This document shows positions 35,230-47,737 of a stretch of 64,000 nt of DNA, in pieces. The DNA lies in the NCBI RefSeq assembly GCF_025698545.1, contig NC_068576.1, forward strand, positions 53,788,390 to 53,852,389. Direction: 5' to 3'. This DNA is from Gossypium raimondii. Its lineage: Eukaryota > Streptophyta > Magnoliopsida > Malvales > Malvaceae. Position 1 is the first letter of the stretch. Each line of letters begins with the position of its first letter. A model generated the notes under the pieces. The model saw only the letters and a list, made by a program, of their open reading frames with translations, had not been told where the DNA came from and searched no databases. A program made the translations under genes and the position numbers.

Positions 35230-35692
35230 TAGAGGTGCTCATGGGCCGTGCCGGGCCGGGCCCATAAATTTTTTGGCCCGGGTCCTAGGCCCGGGCCCGG
35301 CCCGGCCCGAAATATGTGCCTAAGATTTTGCCCAGGCCCAGCCCGGGAAAAAATCATAAGCCCGAGCCCTACCCGGCCCGGCCCATTTTTATTTTAAAAA
35401 TTTTTAAAAATTAAAAAAAAGTATTTTTAAAATATTTTTAAAATATTTTAAAATTAAAAAAAATTAAAAAAAAGTATTTAAAAATATTTTAAAATTAAAA
35501 AAAATTAAAAAAGTATTTTAAAAATATTTTAAAATTTAAAAAAATTAAAAAAATTATGTAAAAAATATTTCTAAACGGGCCTCGTTTTTTTGCCCAAGCC
35601 CATATTTTGGGCCTATATTTTTACTCAAACCCTCCCATATTTCGGGCGGGCCGTCGGGCTAGGCCGGGCCGCCCGGCCCATGAGCACCTCTA
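35230..35692. mobile_element. Non-autonomous hAT MITE with GC-rich ends
   Basis: 463 bp bounded by inverted ends TAGAGGTGCTCATGGGCC and GGCCCATGAGCACCTCTA, which are perfect over 18 bp. The flanking 8-bp duplication is TATCAAAC (35222-35229) against CATCAAAC (35693-35700), 7 of 8 matching. The 8-bp TSD and the TAGAGGTG start indicate the hAT superfamily. The sub-terminal regions are extremely rich in GGCCCGGGCC-type palindromes, while the centre is A/T-rich (AAAAATATTTTAAAATT units repeated). There is no coding capacity. Confidence 0.9.
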
Positions 35693-35700
35693 CATCAAAC

Positions 35701-38276
35701 TAAACTAAAGTAACCCTATTTCCAACATTCAAATTTGAAATAATCAACTGACTCTAAAAAAAAAAATTAGTCCTTTATAACCTTTCTTCAAACAAAGTAA
35801 CTTTCTCAAAAAGTGTTTATCCTTTTTTCTTTCTTTTTAAGATAGTTAAAAGACATGGTTTTTATTCCCATCTCTTTATCAACCTAATGATCTTGTCCCT
35901 TTTAAGGGCAAAAAGGTTTACCATATAGGTGGTGTTTAATAAACTTACCTTTCCTTTTTTGTAATATTTACGAAGTTTATGCCACGATTTTTAGAATTAA
36001 AATGGTGGTCAAATAAATTTAATTATTGATTTATCGGTTTAAACGATCCATCCGATTCAATTAAATACATTATTGAAAATTCATAAAAATAAAATCTTAG
36101 TTTAAATTATTCTTACCAATTCTTAAATCAGTTGGACTAATAATATATTTCTTCATACTAATACCCTAATCGATTTCTGATTCAACTAATCTAATTCGAA
36201 TAACCCTAATTTATACCTCAATCTCTCATCTCATCATTTTCATATACATGATAAAATCAATGACTGAAATGGACAGGAATTATTAAGTTTTAAGTATATG
36301 CTGCCTGCCTACCTATCTAGATGCCCTTTTCTAGTTTCTTTAATATTTGTGAAATCAATGGCCCAAAGTCCCCTTTAACCCAAGTCGACTGTAGGGAAAA
36401 GTGGCTTTTGGTTGTAAAACTATGCCCTAGCTTTGACACTCTAAATGTATGGTTTTCACAATAATATGTACTAGCACTAGATTTCACACTAGCCTACTCT
36501 CGTGGGATCTTCACCTTTTTTATTTGCTATAGGGTTTTGCTTTATTAATTGTATCTGTATTTGTTTAAAATTTAAATGCACATAAATTGAGGGGCTTTAG
36601 AAAAGCTGAAAATAAATAAAATAATGTATGATTTATGAATAAAAAAATAAAGAAAAAGAGTGAGATGAAAAGTAATGCCTTACTTTTTGACCAAGCAATA
36701 AGCAACAAAGAAAAAGAGATCTCTTATTAAGTTGTCATATTTATTTCCCAATTATTAACATTTAAGTCAAACTTTTTTAGGTCATGAAAAAGGTATAATC
36801 ACAATCATTATCTCTTTGAAGAGGCCTTTTAAACAGGGAAAACAAAGAAGAAGAAGAAGAAGAAGAAGAAAAGGCCAGTACATTCTGTAGATAAGTCTGA
36901 GACTTTATTTTAACAAAACATAGTTTACAACTTCTATTTCCCTTTTAATATTCTTAATAATCTTGAAAAGGAATCTTCCTGTTCCTCTCTTTTCCACCCT
37001 TTAATGGAGTTGAATGGGTCTTGTTTAAATATATCTTCACGGGATGAAATTAAATTATAATTTTTACGTTATTATTTTTAGATAATTAAAGTGTAATTTT
37101 ATTTTATTAATTTAAAATTTTAAAAGTCTAAATAGAAATCAAAAATTTCAAAATGGTAAAATAATGGTCAATTTTTTAAGTGCTTAAATAAAGACATTCA
37201 CATTCATCTAATTTTATTCAAACCCTTATCGAATTACTTTTATAAAAGTTAAATTTTTATATGATGTTTTGAAAAGTTTAATCTTTTTAAGTTAGCAATC
37301 TCTAAAAACATTTTATCCTATAAATTTCTTATAATACTATTTTTGTAGTCTAAAATTTGAGTAGTAATATAATAGTAAAGGCGAAGCGACGATGATGAAG
37401 AAGATAAGACCTGCGACCTAAGTTAGGCAAAGAGACAGCGAAGAGAAAGAATAAGAAAGGAAACTTGCCATAGTCATGGATGGTCGACACGTGCGGGAAC
37501 AGAGCGATGGCTGTTGACGATAAAAGAGAAAACGTTTTTGTTTTAGGTGAAGGGAAGTGGGAGCCAGCCAATTCAATTAGCGGGGGTGGAATTGTAAATC
37601 CCAAATTTCTAGTCTTGACCTTTGACCTGACCTCCTTTCTCATCGGCAATACTCGTCAACATCTCTTTGCACGTGACAATTGAATGACTTTTCTCAAGAT
37701 TAATGGTGTAAAGTAAATAAGTTGATTGATAGTTAGAGAAGGTGAAGGCAATCATGTTAGGTTGGATTGAGCGAGAAAGGGAATCAACAATGGCAGCTAC
37801 CTGCGACAAGATATAACCGAGTTTTGGACTTTGGCCCCAAAATTAGATTTCTCATGCCGCCTTCTTTCTCCTAATAAATGTGAAAAAAGTCAAGTAATTG
37901 CACATTAGAGTTATTCAAAAATCGTTAATAATTTTACCCTTTGCTTAATGTTATTTTGGATGCAAATATTGCTTAATGAGATGGAACATGGAAGGATTAG
38001 TTCTCCCCCACCTCTGTTTTATCTTTGTTGGTGTTCTTTTATTTTTGGTTATTAATGAAGCTTTCTTTCAAATATAATTTAATTAATCTTTTTTTTAAAT
38101 TAACAATACTCAAAACTTATCCATATCTTTATTTTAGTATAAAACTGCAAAAGATGAAAGACCTTTGATTAAATAATTTTATAGGGTGGAGAAAAGTTTA
38201 CATTTTTTCACTGAATTTAAGATTATTTTATCACAAAATTTTAATTTTATGTTCAACACCAACGATTTCTAAGATC
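35701..38276. other. Intergenic region, no recognised gene
   Basis: It includes a GAA microsatellite at 36846-36870. It also includes a locally less AT-rich stretch at 37380-37870 with clustered TTGAC W-box cores (about 37615-37632) and CACGTG cores, but no protein I can recognise. That stretch could be an old promoter or gene relic. Confidence 0.4.
36846..36870 (+). repeat. GAA microsatellite
   Basis: Eight or so consecutive AAG/GAA units. Confidence 0.9.
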
Positions 38277-38597
38277 TTGTTTGATAAAATGCTAAAAAAT
38301 TCAATCAACTGAAGATTAATATTTCATAACTTTGATAATCTGCTATGTATACTACTAGATAAATTTTTTTCACAAAAGTGTGTAAAATGATACTTTGGGC
38401 AAGCAACACAAAAGATAGGACCTGATTATCATTTAATATTGAATAAATCCAATTGTCTTTTTAATTTAATTTTATTTCATTTAAGATTATATTATCTTTT
38501 ATCAAACAATTTAATTATACTTAATATTTAATTTTACATAATACACCAAACATAATTTACAACTTAAATTCAACACAAATTTTCATTTTATCAAACA
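38277..38597. repeat. MITE-like element, copy A (TTTGATAAA termini)
   Basis: Ends read TTGTTTGATAAA and TTTATCAAACA (inverted). Internal blocks AATCAACTGAAGATTAATAT, TTTATTTCATTTAAGATTAT and CACCAAACATAATTTACAAC recur in the copy at 55524-55881. No coding sequence, and the TSD was not resolved. Confidence 0.55.
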
Positions 38598-39195
38598 TAG
38601 CTAAAATTACCCTAAAGCATCATATAATAATAAAAGAAATGTTGAAATTTTATATAATAAAAGGATTAATGCATGTAAAATAAAATATTTTAAACAATTA
38701 TATTTCATCGATAAGTATGAGAAACGAGAAGAGTGATGTAGTTGGAAGTTTCATTCAAACGAAGAGAGATGATAATAGTGAAAATTGCAATGCTAAGCAT
38801 ACATTAAAATTTTAGAAAGTATATTTGTTGGGATTATTTAATATTTTTCATCCATAATTTTAATACATTAATCACCACTATTTAAATTCGTAAAACCTAT
38901 CCTTTAATTATCATAATCATACTTTTTAAATAGTAATTGAAGTTATATTAAATAGAATCCTATATATTGACCTCATAATTAAGGTGATCATTATTCTAGA
39001 TGTAACTTAGGTTCGAGTCGCGCTAATCGCATTATTGTTAATTCACCAAAAACATTTATATTTAATAAAAATTAACTAAAAAGATAAATAAATAAGACAC
39101 GAACCCTAATTTATCATAGATTATTCTCAAGTTTAATGTCACTTAGAGATCTCCTTAATTTACTTAAAAAATTGCAAACATATGAAAACTAAGCA

Positions 39196-39267
39196 TGCCC
39201 CCACGCAGGATCGAACTACGGACCTTCAGTTTACAAGACTGACGCTCTACCACTGAGCTATAGGGGC
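39196..39267 (-). tRNA. tRNA-Thr (anticodon UGU)
   Basis: 72 nt forming a complete cloverleaf on the minus strand. The acceptor arm is GCCCCTA / TGGGGGC with discriminator A. The D arm is GCTC-AGTGGTAGA-GCG, which includes box A. The anticodon stem TCAGT/ACTGA holds loop CTTGTAA with anticodon TGT, and the T arm carries GTTCGATCC (box B). No intron is present. The TTTT run just downstream (about 39185-39190 read on the minus strand) serves as a Pol III terminator. It decodes ACA (and wobble) threonine codons. The sequence is of eukaryotic nuclear type, not a plastid insert. Confidence 0.95.
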
Positions 39268-39753
39268 TTCTTCGCTTAAAAAAAAAACATACAAACATCA
39301 TATCTTACAAATCCAACCATAAACTGCATTAATATCATTCATCCAAATATCAGAAATTTGTAGACCAAGTCAAAAGCCACAAAGTGTTGGAGATGTGGGA
39401 GATATAAATTTCATTGGCAGCCAACCAAGGCATCACCAAAGTTAGATCAACCAATGTGTAAATGGACACTAACAAAGCGTAATAAATAGTAGTATAATTG
39501 AAGCAGGCACACAAGGAGCAGGAGCATATGGGAATGGGAGAACTACTTTTCAAAGTCTCAGCAGTGGATAAATATTTGAATTATTGAACAGTGGATTAAT
39601 TTACACTAACATCCATGGAAAGTAATGACAAAAAGGGGTAAGTAGGAATTTTTCCACATGTTCCCTAGTTTTGTTGTGTTCGAATTTTCCTAGAGCTGAA
39701 TATCATGTACAACACAAGATTTTCGTAGCAAGTATGCAGGGCATAATATGTGC

Positions 39754-41934
39754 CTAAAGATCTGGTTTTCCGGCGATTTCCTCATCATCCGAGGCAGCAT
39801 ATTCATCTTCACTCAGTTCTTCGTCACTTGACTTCACTTCTTCTGCTCCTGCAACATCTTCAGGTTTGGCATATTTCTCACGGTATTCTGGTACACGAAA
39901 AGAGTCATAACTTATATGCATTCCAGGAATAAGAAAAAAAAGGCATCCTTAAAATGCCATTGCAAAAAGAAGACGTGAAATGTATGTTGCCACATAAGTC
40001 AAATTGCCAGATCACACTCTGAAAAAAAGGGTACTTGCAACGATAGTAAACAGTAAACACCTTGGGGTCTTGTCGAGGATGATAAATGCGGTTTGCCACA
40101 ATGAATTACTATTGAAAAGAATGGATTTCATTTGAATATAATATAAGAACCGAGAAAGTAGGTGAAATGCTACGGCCACAACAAAGTAGGTTGCAACCTC
40201 CTCTTTCCAAATACAAACATAAAAACTTCTCAGCTCATACGTATTTTCTAATCCCATATAAAAAACGTAGCCTGATTACAAAGAAAGGACTTCCAATGAC
40301 AATAGGTAACAAGCTTCAGCTTCACGCCCTTTTTTATGTTTTTCAAGAGAGTTGGCAAGATTATAATTGGAGAAAATAGGACTCTCCGAGCACTTAAGAA
40401 GTAGTACCTCGATTACATCAAGAGGAATTAAGGATTAATTTCAAGAAACTAAAACTACCTCTTTGATTAAGAAACATGTAACAATACAAAATTCTGATGC
40501 CAAGGCATATAGAAACTATAACTAAAACTATGAAGTTCAAGACTGATGTTACCTACTTTAGACTAATGATAAAGTTCAATCTTGTCGACAACTTGAATAC
40601 TTGATTAATTGGCCATTAGCCAGCAGATATCACTTAGCTAAATAGCCAGCAGATATCACTTAGTTGATTTAGCACGACAAGAAATCCAACAAAACACCTT
40701 CGCTGAGGGAGGCATTCTTAAGAGAAAAAAATGCATATTTAAAATATAAAAACTTATGTACAAATGCTACCTTTCACTTTTTCTTCATAAGCAGTACGAT
40801 CACGCATCATAAGAGCAGCAGCTTCTCCATTCAATGGGTCTGATGGATTGGGATACAAAAGGAGTTGAGGAAGAAACACTTCAAAGACATTAACAAGATC
40901 TGAAATTGAACACAAGGATGAGAAAAAAAAAAAGAGAAAAGAGAAGAATAGATCGTCATTTATCAAGTTCCAATAGTACTAGCAGCAACTTTGAAACAAA
41001 GAAACAATGCGCAAGGTTTACCGAACATAGGGCTCCAAGTTTGATTGATGACATCCAAACAAACTGAGCCAGACCTAAAACTCACAGTTCAAAGATATTT
41101 TAGTTAACAATAATAAAGCATTTAAAAGTCGAAACCAGTTACTCACTCTAAATTACCAAATACAAGTTAATATCAGCCTTAAGACAGCTAGAACAGCCAA
41201 ATTTAGAACTTAACATCCACAAACTTACATTTCATCAACATTTGGGTGGTAAATCTTGTTCACAAATCCAATTGATGGAGATTTATAAGGATAAGCATCT
41301 GGGAGCTCTACCCTTATCCTCCACACACCACCATGGTAAGGACCTGTCAAATTTCATATCAGATAATCTATGATTACAAATACTATCCCCATTTGGGTCT
41401 AAAACTAACAAAATCAAATTCTATCAACAAGCACTCCTCATTCAGAAAAATTCAATGAACGACATAAATAAACAGTGGCAACTCAAATAAGAACAAATAA
41501 TTAAAATATAAAATATGAACTTCAACACTTCCATTGCGCCCAAATAATTCCCTTAACTTCTAGTTTAACCAAAATATACTTTAACCTCCATTTTTTTCCC
41601 CTTTTTACTAGATAAACCCTTAACAAAAAATCAACACAAATACTTAATTAGTTACAAATCAAAATTTAAAAAAGCTTATAGATTCGTAAGAAGAAGAAGA
41701 CAGTAAAGAAAACGATTCTTACTGTCTTTTGGTCCGTTGAATTCAACATAAAATTCTTGCATGCCATCATTCATCATCTCCACTTTGTAGTCACTCATCA
41801 TCCTACAAAAAAAATCCAACAAAAAGTTAAAAGAATCAAACTAAAATAAAGATACAGATTTTTTTCAAAATAAAGAGGAAAATAATTTACAGTTTCATTA
41901 AGTCCATCTCTCGGCGTTTACTTGGAGAAGACAT
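39754..41934 (-). CDS. Ubiquitin-conjugating enzyme E2, UBC4/5/6 type
   Basis: Six exons with GT-AG borders: 41934-41891, 41802-41723, 41343-41229, 41074-41022, 40899-40771 and 39887-39754. Together they encode 184 aa, the family's usual length. The protein starts [20 protein letters not shown]. The UBC fold carries the HPN motif (74-76) and the catalytic Cys85 in [15 protein letters not shown], followed by [14 protein letters not shown] and [17 protein letters not shown]. The C-terminal tail is highly acidic ([18 protein letters not shown]) and ends AGKPDL. This matches Arabidopsis UBC4/5/6, relatives of yeast Ubc8, which accept ubiquitin from E1 as a thioester. The exon with the active site is only 53 bp. 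It looks intact. A RING E3 gene lies about 2.6 kb upstream on the same strand; any functional link is speculative. Confidence 0.96.
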
Positions 41935-41939
41935 TTATT

Positions 41940-43560
41940 TTTTCCTTACGGAATTTCTCAGAGGAGAAAGAAAGAAGAGATAGGAAATTTTTCTTCCCAA
42001 ACAAAAGTGGCAGAGCACAAAAGTAGTTCGTACGCCAATGAGTGAACCCAAATACTTTATATAGGTGTGTATCTTTACGGCAGTAATTCTAGTTTCAACT
42101 CCAGTAAATCTCTCTTTTTTTACAAAATAGGATTTTAATTTAAAATAAAAAATTAAACCTTCAAGTTTATCATTTTTAATAATAATTTTAAAGTTTTAAG
42201 AAATATATTTCTACATATTTTTCTCACATCATGGATAATCTAAAATATATTGAAGATTTTGCTTTTATATATATTTGTTTATGTTTATTTGGTAGAAGAA
42301 TAAAAAGGATAGACTTTGGGGAACATTTAATTATTAACTATAAAGATAAGATTATGACAGACAGAGCATTTTGGAGCACCAAGATTCCATATTCGTACTT
42401 AAAACTTTTTACACTATTTTATCATATTTCATTGTTGAATATTAGTAAGCGATTGGCTCAGCGTAGCCGACATTGTAATTTATAATTTGTATTTTTCCAT
42501 ATCATAATTTTATTTTTAGTATTATATATTTACATAATATTCGATACAAAATTGCATGTAAATTAAAATTATATATGCTAGAGGAATATTTATTACCACT
42601 ACATTAAATTAAAGTTTCCATTTTAATTAGAAAAATATTATTTAATTTAACAAACAAAAAAATTCTTATAAATCTGAATAATCACATTAGCTTTACATAA
42701 ACTCAAAGGAATAAAACACCAATAACTCAATGCTACAATTAATCTGCATAACGACTATAGGAAAGAGAAACAATTTTATGAAGCCAAATGCCATCAACAA
42801 ATTTTTATTTCGTTTTAGCATTTAATTTTTTTTGTTTATAAGGTGAATTTGATATTATTTAAGGAATATGTGATACCAAGATTATTACTATATTATCATA
42901 TTTTGACATCATTGAGAATACAAGATTATCAACTTAAGATAATTTTTGGAACCGAAAATGTGAGATGGCTTGAGCCAAACCACCCTTAAAAAAGAAATGG
43001 CGAATGATTGTAATGAAAATGGTAAGTGGCTAGTGATGATTAAAGTTGGGGTGATTGTAATCAATTTAATGCAAAGAGAAATTAAACCGCTTAAGGTTCC
43101 ATTTAAATAAACAGTAAACTAGCTTTGATGAGAGCATGGTTGTTGATGGTAAGGTAAGAATGAAAAACGATAATTCAGTGAAGAAAGGTTTAAAGATAAT
43201 GAACGTAATCGAGATTATATGAAAGATACACTCGCTTAACATGTTGATAAAGTGAGTGCTACACTGCTACTTAAGTGCATTATTTGTTCAATAAGAAAAA
43301 TAAGCACTTCTATTCCAGGAAAAAGTTGGCATCAGATTTCTGGTTTGTTTAAATTTTCTATTCGGAAAATACATATTTATATTATGTAGCTAATATATAT
43401 CTGCATGTATATTATGCATATTTTAATAAAATTAAAATTAGACAATAAGTATATATCTATATAAATGACAATAACGATAAACTCAAAACGTTTGAGACAA
43501 CATCGATATTAACTTCGTATTTTATAATCCCATAATCATACATAAATAATTTATATTTAT
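41940..43560. other. Intergenic: promoter side of the E2 gene, otherwise AT-rich
   Basis: The E2 leader and promoter must lie in about 41940-42080, where minus-strand TATATAAAG-like sequence occurs at about 42053-42063. An open frame at 42231-42485 has no domain and no coding character. Confidence 0.5.
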
Positions 43561-43989
43561 ATAAGTTTTACTATGTAAATTTCAGAATCGTGGGGGGGAC
43601 AAGTGTAGATCAACCTCACCAAAGGGAATCAGTGACATTGACAAATATACATAATTCATCAAAACTTTGATATGAAAATCATACCTTCAATCAAATTTTT
43701 ATATATATGGGCACGAATCATGTTATATACAAAATGAAATGGCTACTCAGTTTATCTCCTTCTGTCTCTTAATAAGGAAAATTATTTACACAAAATAAAA
43801 GAAAAAAAATTCCCATCATTCTAAGGAGTTCACAAACCCATTATCACATCCAGTCCCAACCATCAAACGAATTTTGCACATAAAGATGAACTGGAGATGA
43901 TTGTAAACACGACACTTACAGAAGTAACCCCCAAAAAAGCAGACAATCATTGGTTCAGAAGATCTGAGTTTCCAGACTAATAAAAAAGA

Positions 43990-44051
43990 TATGTATGTAT
44001 ATGTATGCATGCATGCATGTATGTATGTATGTATGTATGTATGTATGTATG
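43990..44051 (+). repeat. ATGT/ATGC microsatellite
   Basis: About 15 tandem tetranucleotide units, mostly ATGT with a central ATGC block. Confidence 0.95.
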
Positions 44052-44297
44052 ATTGAATGAGAGAAGAAAGAGTTAATGTGCTGCTGAGCAGGTCTGTACA
44101 AACAAGGCACTACAAAACAGGATAACAGCATTGTATTCCCTCAGGCATAGACCATCAAGTATTGAACTTTAAAATGGTATCAAACTTGTTTCTGTGTTAC
44201 TTTTTCTGTATTTCTTTCTTCTTTCTCTATTCAATTTCAAAAGTTTCCAAGGGGTGAAAGCACAATGAGACCAAGACTCCTTTATAAAATGAAAGAA

Positions 44298-44397
44298 GGG
44301 GGGGGGGGGGGATGAAGGAAAAGAAATTCAAAACCAAACTTTGCCAAATCTGCAGGAGCCACTAAATATATGATGACGAATGAGGGGGGGGGGGGGG
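44298..44397. repeat. Two 14-nt poly-G tracts 72 bp apart
   Basis: G14 runs at 44298-44311 and 44384-44397. They lie 94-193 bp beyond the stop codon of the minus-strand RING gene, so they would be poly-C in its 3' UTR or 3' flank. Confidence 0.9.
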
Positions 44398-44490
44398 AGT
44401 AAAACTTAAACTCTGAAGGATTTGGTAAGTTGTAACCTTTGCAACAAAACTTAAGTTCTAGCAGCCGATGCTGAGTCCAAAACCAGGAAA

Positions 44491-46013
44491 CTAATTGGTG
44501 GGCAAGTCAAATATCATTTCCTGCATCAGAAGATAATTAGGACCCTCTTGTTATTTGCTTAGGTTATATACAATAATTCTTATAGACTGATAAGAGATGA
44601 AAATAGTTTCAAGACAAACCTTATCACACACAGGACATGTCTCACTTCTTTCCATCCATTCAAAGATACATGCAAGGTGAAAATGATGCTCACATTTTGT
44701 GATAATTTTTGGATTTTCTTCATCATATTCTGCAGGAAAGAACAGAAAAGGGGCCTATCAACAACCTTTCTACTTGGAAGTGGAAATATGACTTGGCGTA
44801 AAAAACACAACATCTTTTCTTGCAGTGAGGCAGAAAAGTTCATAGATTGAAAGTGGAAGGCATACCTTCCAAACAGGTTGGACAACAATCTTCCTCCTCC
44901 TTCGTAGGCACGATTGATTCAACTGGTTTTGGAAGTTCTATTTCTAGCTCTTTTGAAGATTCGTTTTCAGTAGTATTTTGTGCTTTGCAGTCCAATTCCT
45001 TTGCATCATCAGATTTTATAAAAGTCTCTTGAGTGTTTACAACAATTGTTTCTTGGCCAGAACCAATATTTGTTGTTTGCACTGCTTCATTGCTCTTACT
45101 GCTATGAATTCCTTGAGCAGCTGAAGGAGTTAGAGGATGTCCTAAAGCTGCATCAAATGGAATTGGAGCAGGAGGAGGTTGATAAGCATCAGGAACTGAT
45201 ACCTCAAGATTTGTGTCAACCAGCAGCCCAGTGGAGAGGGCAGAGGCGGTAGCATTGCGAGAAGATAAAGGAACATGCCTATCTGAGGCTCTTGTGTTCT
45301 GTTAAAAAAAAAGAAATTAACTCAACAAAGATAATGAAAATGATTTCAATACGATAAACAATTGTTCAATATAGTTGCCTCTTAGGGTTATCTTTGTATA
45401 AGTATTTAAGCAAGCCATTTTATAATATCTAATAAGTATGAGAGCAGACAGGTCAACAAGAAATTCTGGCATTTAATTTTTAGTTTCAAGTTGTTCTACG
45501 GTTTAACTATGGCTCATTTTAGTTAGCATAATAAGTATGTGCAGATACAGATCATTATTCATGATGAACTTAGTAATGGGGATCAAATCATGATTTATGA
45601 GCAACTTAAGGGTAATAGAGAATTAACAATTGGAAACATTTATATTTAGTTGCATCCAGACATCCATTTTGTAAAACAAGGAAAGATAAAAATGAAAAGG
45701 CCCCAGCACTTCAGCACATTTAAGACATTATGATCCTGTCAACTGCACAAGAGAGTCCAGTTTAACTCATTCTTTAGTCACATTCACCCTAAATTTTGCA
45801 CTGTGGCACTTAATAACACAGTACTCTACACTGAACTTGACGTGGGTTGAAGCCAAATTCAAAACATAAGAGGTCAAATACACCATGAAAAGTGAGGATG
45901 AAAAGGAAAATAAAAGAAAAAAATTCCAGGGAGGGAGAAATTATACTAACACAATAATCTGCTGGTGCACTATTTTCAACTCCTCTAGAAGAACAACAGC
46001 AGCAACCCCCCAT
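44491..46013 (-). CDS. RING-H2 E3 ubiquitin ligase, RHB1A-like
   Basis: Four coding exons: 46013-45951, 45298-44866, 44729-44620 and 44520-44491, giving 211 aa. The N-terminus MGGCCCCSSRG is identical in style to Arabidopsis RHB1A; Gly2 plus four cysteines predict N-myristoylation and S-acylation, hence membrane attachment. A central low-complexity region follows (LLVDTNLEVSVPDAYQPPPAPIPFD, then Ser/Glu-rich). The C-terminal RING-H2 runs C160-P-T-C163, C178-E-H180, H183, C186, C197-P-V-C200, with the adjacent EWMERSETCPVCDKEM. The C3H2C3 pattern is complete, so E3 activity with an E2 is expected. The last coding exon has only ten codons (EMIFDLPTN, stop). The RNA probably carries a 5' UTR intron (see 46014-47345). 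Confidence 0.92.
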
Positions 46014-47345
46014 TCCTTTTACTTACGCATATGACACTACTGGTACTTTGTAACATCACAGGATGAGAAAATCTGTTATAAGAAAAAAAAACTAAAATTA
46101 CTCTTGAAGATATAAAAAGCATACCGTTCCTTTCAATAAACCAAATTCATGCCAAATGCCAGATGAAAATGTGAAAGATATCATCAATACAAAAGCAAAA
46201 CTAGAAGCAGTTAGATATACAAATAGCATAATTCCTAATAGAAAGTTTTGAAAAATAATCGAAGTATGAAGTTCTTGGAGAAACAGTAAAACCCAAAAGA
46301 AAGTAACAAAACTATTTCTGGCTTCTCACTCACACTTGTCATTAACAAGCAAATTGATAATGGAAAACACAAATAATACCCTAAACCAAAGCCAAGCAGC
46401 CTGTTAGTAGATCACACACTACAAATATCAAGTAGTAGCAGAATTATAGATGTAAAAACAAAAAGTGAATCTGTTGCTGATTGTAAAACACAAACAATGT
46501 TTAAAAACCTTCCCCCTAGTCAACTAAGCTACTGATGTGGTAATAGAACTTGGATTGGCATCAGGTACAAGGATTGCATCCTGGATAACCCTTACTCCAT
46601 CTCCTGTTCTCAGGAAAAAAAAAAAAACACTTCTCCCCTACTCTGGTCAATTGTCCTGTTATAGTCCCATATCCAGAATTTCAACATAAATTCATCAAAG
46701 TAGACCAATTGAGCCAATTAAAACCCAAACAAGATTCTGATAACTGAAGAAAGTAAAAGAGCAGGACTAAACCCTCCAACAGTCACGGATCAACCACAAT
46801 TTTTTAGACAAAATCTAGTTAACCTATGTGGTGAAACAAGAACAACAAATAAAACATGTAAAATCAATGAGAAATCAGTTAAAAATCAGCTGCCTTCAGT
46901 TCTCTTCATCAACTAGCACCTGAAACAAGGTTCTATTCAATAACAAACTAGCATGGAAATAGCTAAATAGTAGAAACTAGAAAAAGAAATTAAATAAATA
47001 AACAATAAAAACAACTAAATATCATAAAGTTGAGAAAAATACCCAAGTAAATTCATAATCAATTCAACAATTCTAGAGCTAGTAAGAAAAAGGAAAATCA
47101 ACTTATGCTGAGTAAAAACCCTAGAGAAAACCATAATTTAATCAATAAACAACGAGCCAAATTCCAAAAAAGAAAAAGTTGAATAGGATATGAAATTCAC
47201 CTTTAGATTGAAAGCTGGATTGGAAACGAATCCAAGAATTCCAAGTGAACAGAAAATTCGATGATTAAAAATAAAATTTTAATCATTCATTTTGAAAGAG
47301 CAATTTGTCTAAGTTTGTTTCGTGTAGGAAAAGGCTTTTCAGTGG
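46014..47345 (-). other. 5' UTR region of the RING gene, probable leader intron
   Basis: AT-rich, intron-like sequence between the start codon and a GC-richer block near 47200-47345. On the minus strand a donor-like CTAAAG|GTGAATTTC occurs near 47202, so a leader exon at about 47203-47345 and a leader intron of roughly 1.1 kb are likely. Not proven by sequence alone. Confidence 0.45.
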
Positions 47346-47737
47346 GAAAGGAGGACTTTTCGAATCCCAAGCCTCCATTTAAAAACAGATTCCACTACTG
47401 CAGAATTTTATAGAAATGTTTATTTTCGGGATTTATTTATCTCCACGCGCTAATCTGTCCAGTTTATTCCACGCACCGTATTTATGAGCAACAAAAGGCG
47501 GCAAAAGGATAATGTTTGTTTTAACAGAGTTGGTGAGCGTTTGGTGATGACAGTTGGGATTGGCCAGAGGAAAATACGTTGAAATTTTTTTTTCATGTTA
47601 TAAATAACAAACTTTTATTTGTTTGTTTTATTTTTCCTTTATTTTGCAAATCGCATGTGGCTGAGCTAGGTGGCTACTGATTAAAAATAGAATTCCTTTT
47701 GTCTTGTGTTTCAAGGTAAAAAATGTTGAGTATCTGA

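Noticed and set aside
38975-39050. tRNA- or SINE-like GGTTCGAGTC (B-box) sequence near the tRNA gene
   Set aside because: No cloverleaf can be folded and no box A is in position; it does not match the other SINE-like copies well enough.
39196-39267. Plastid-DNA insertion as the origin of the tRNA-Thr gene
   Set aside because: The sequence has nuclear-type A and B boxes and anticodon UGU, with no plastid flanking genes.
42231-42485. 84-codon plus-strand open frame
   Set aside because: No start context, no domain, and AT-rich intergenic composition.
43990-44051. Tandem array as a possible CRISPR-like or minisatellite structure
   Set aside because: It is a plain tetranucleotide microsatellite with no spacers.
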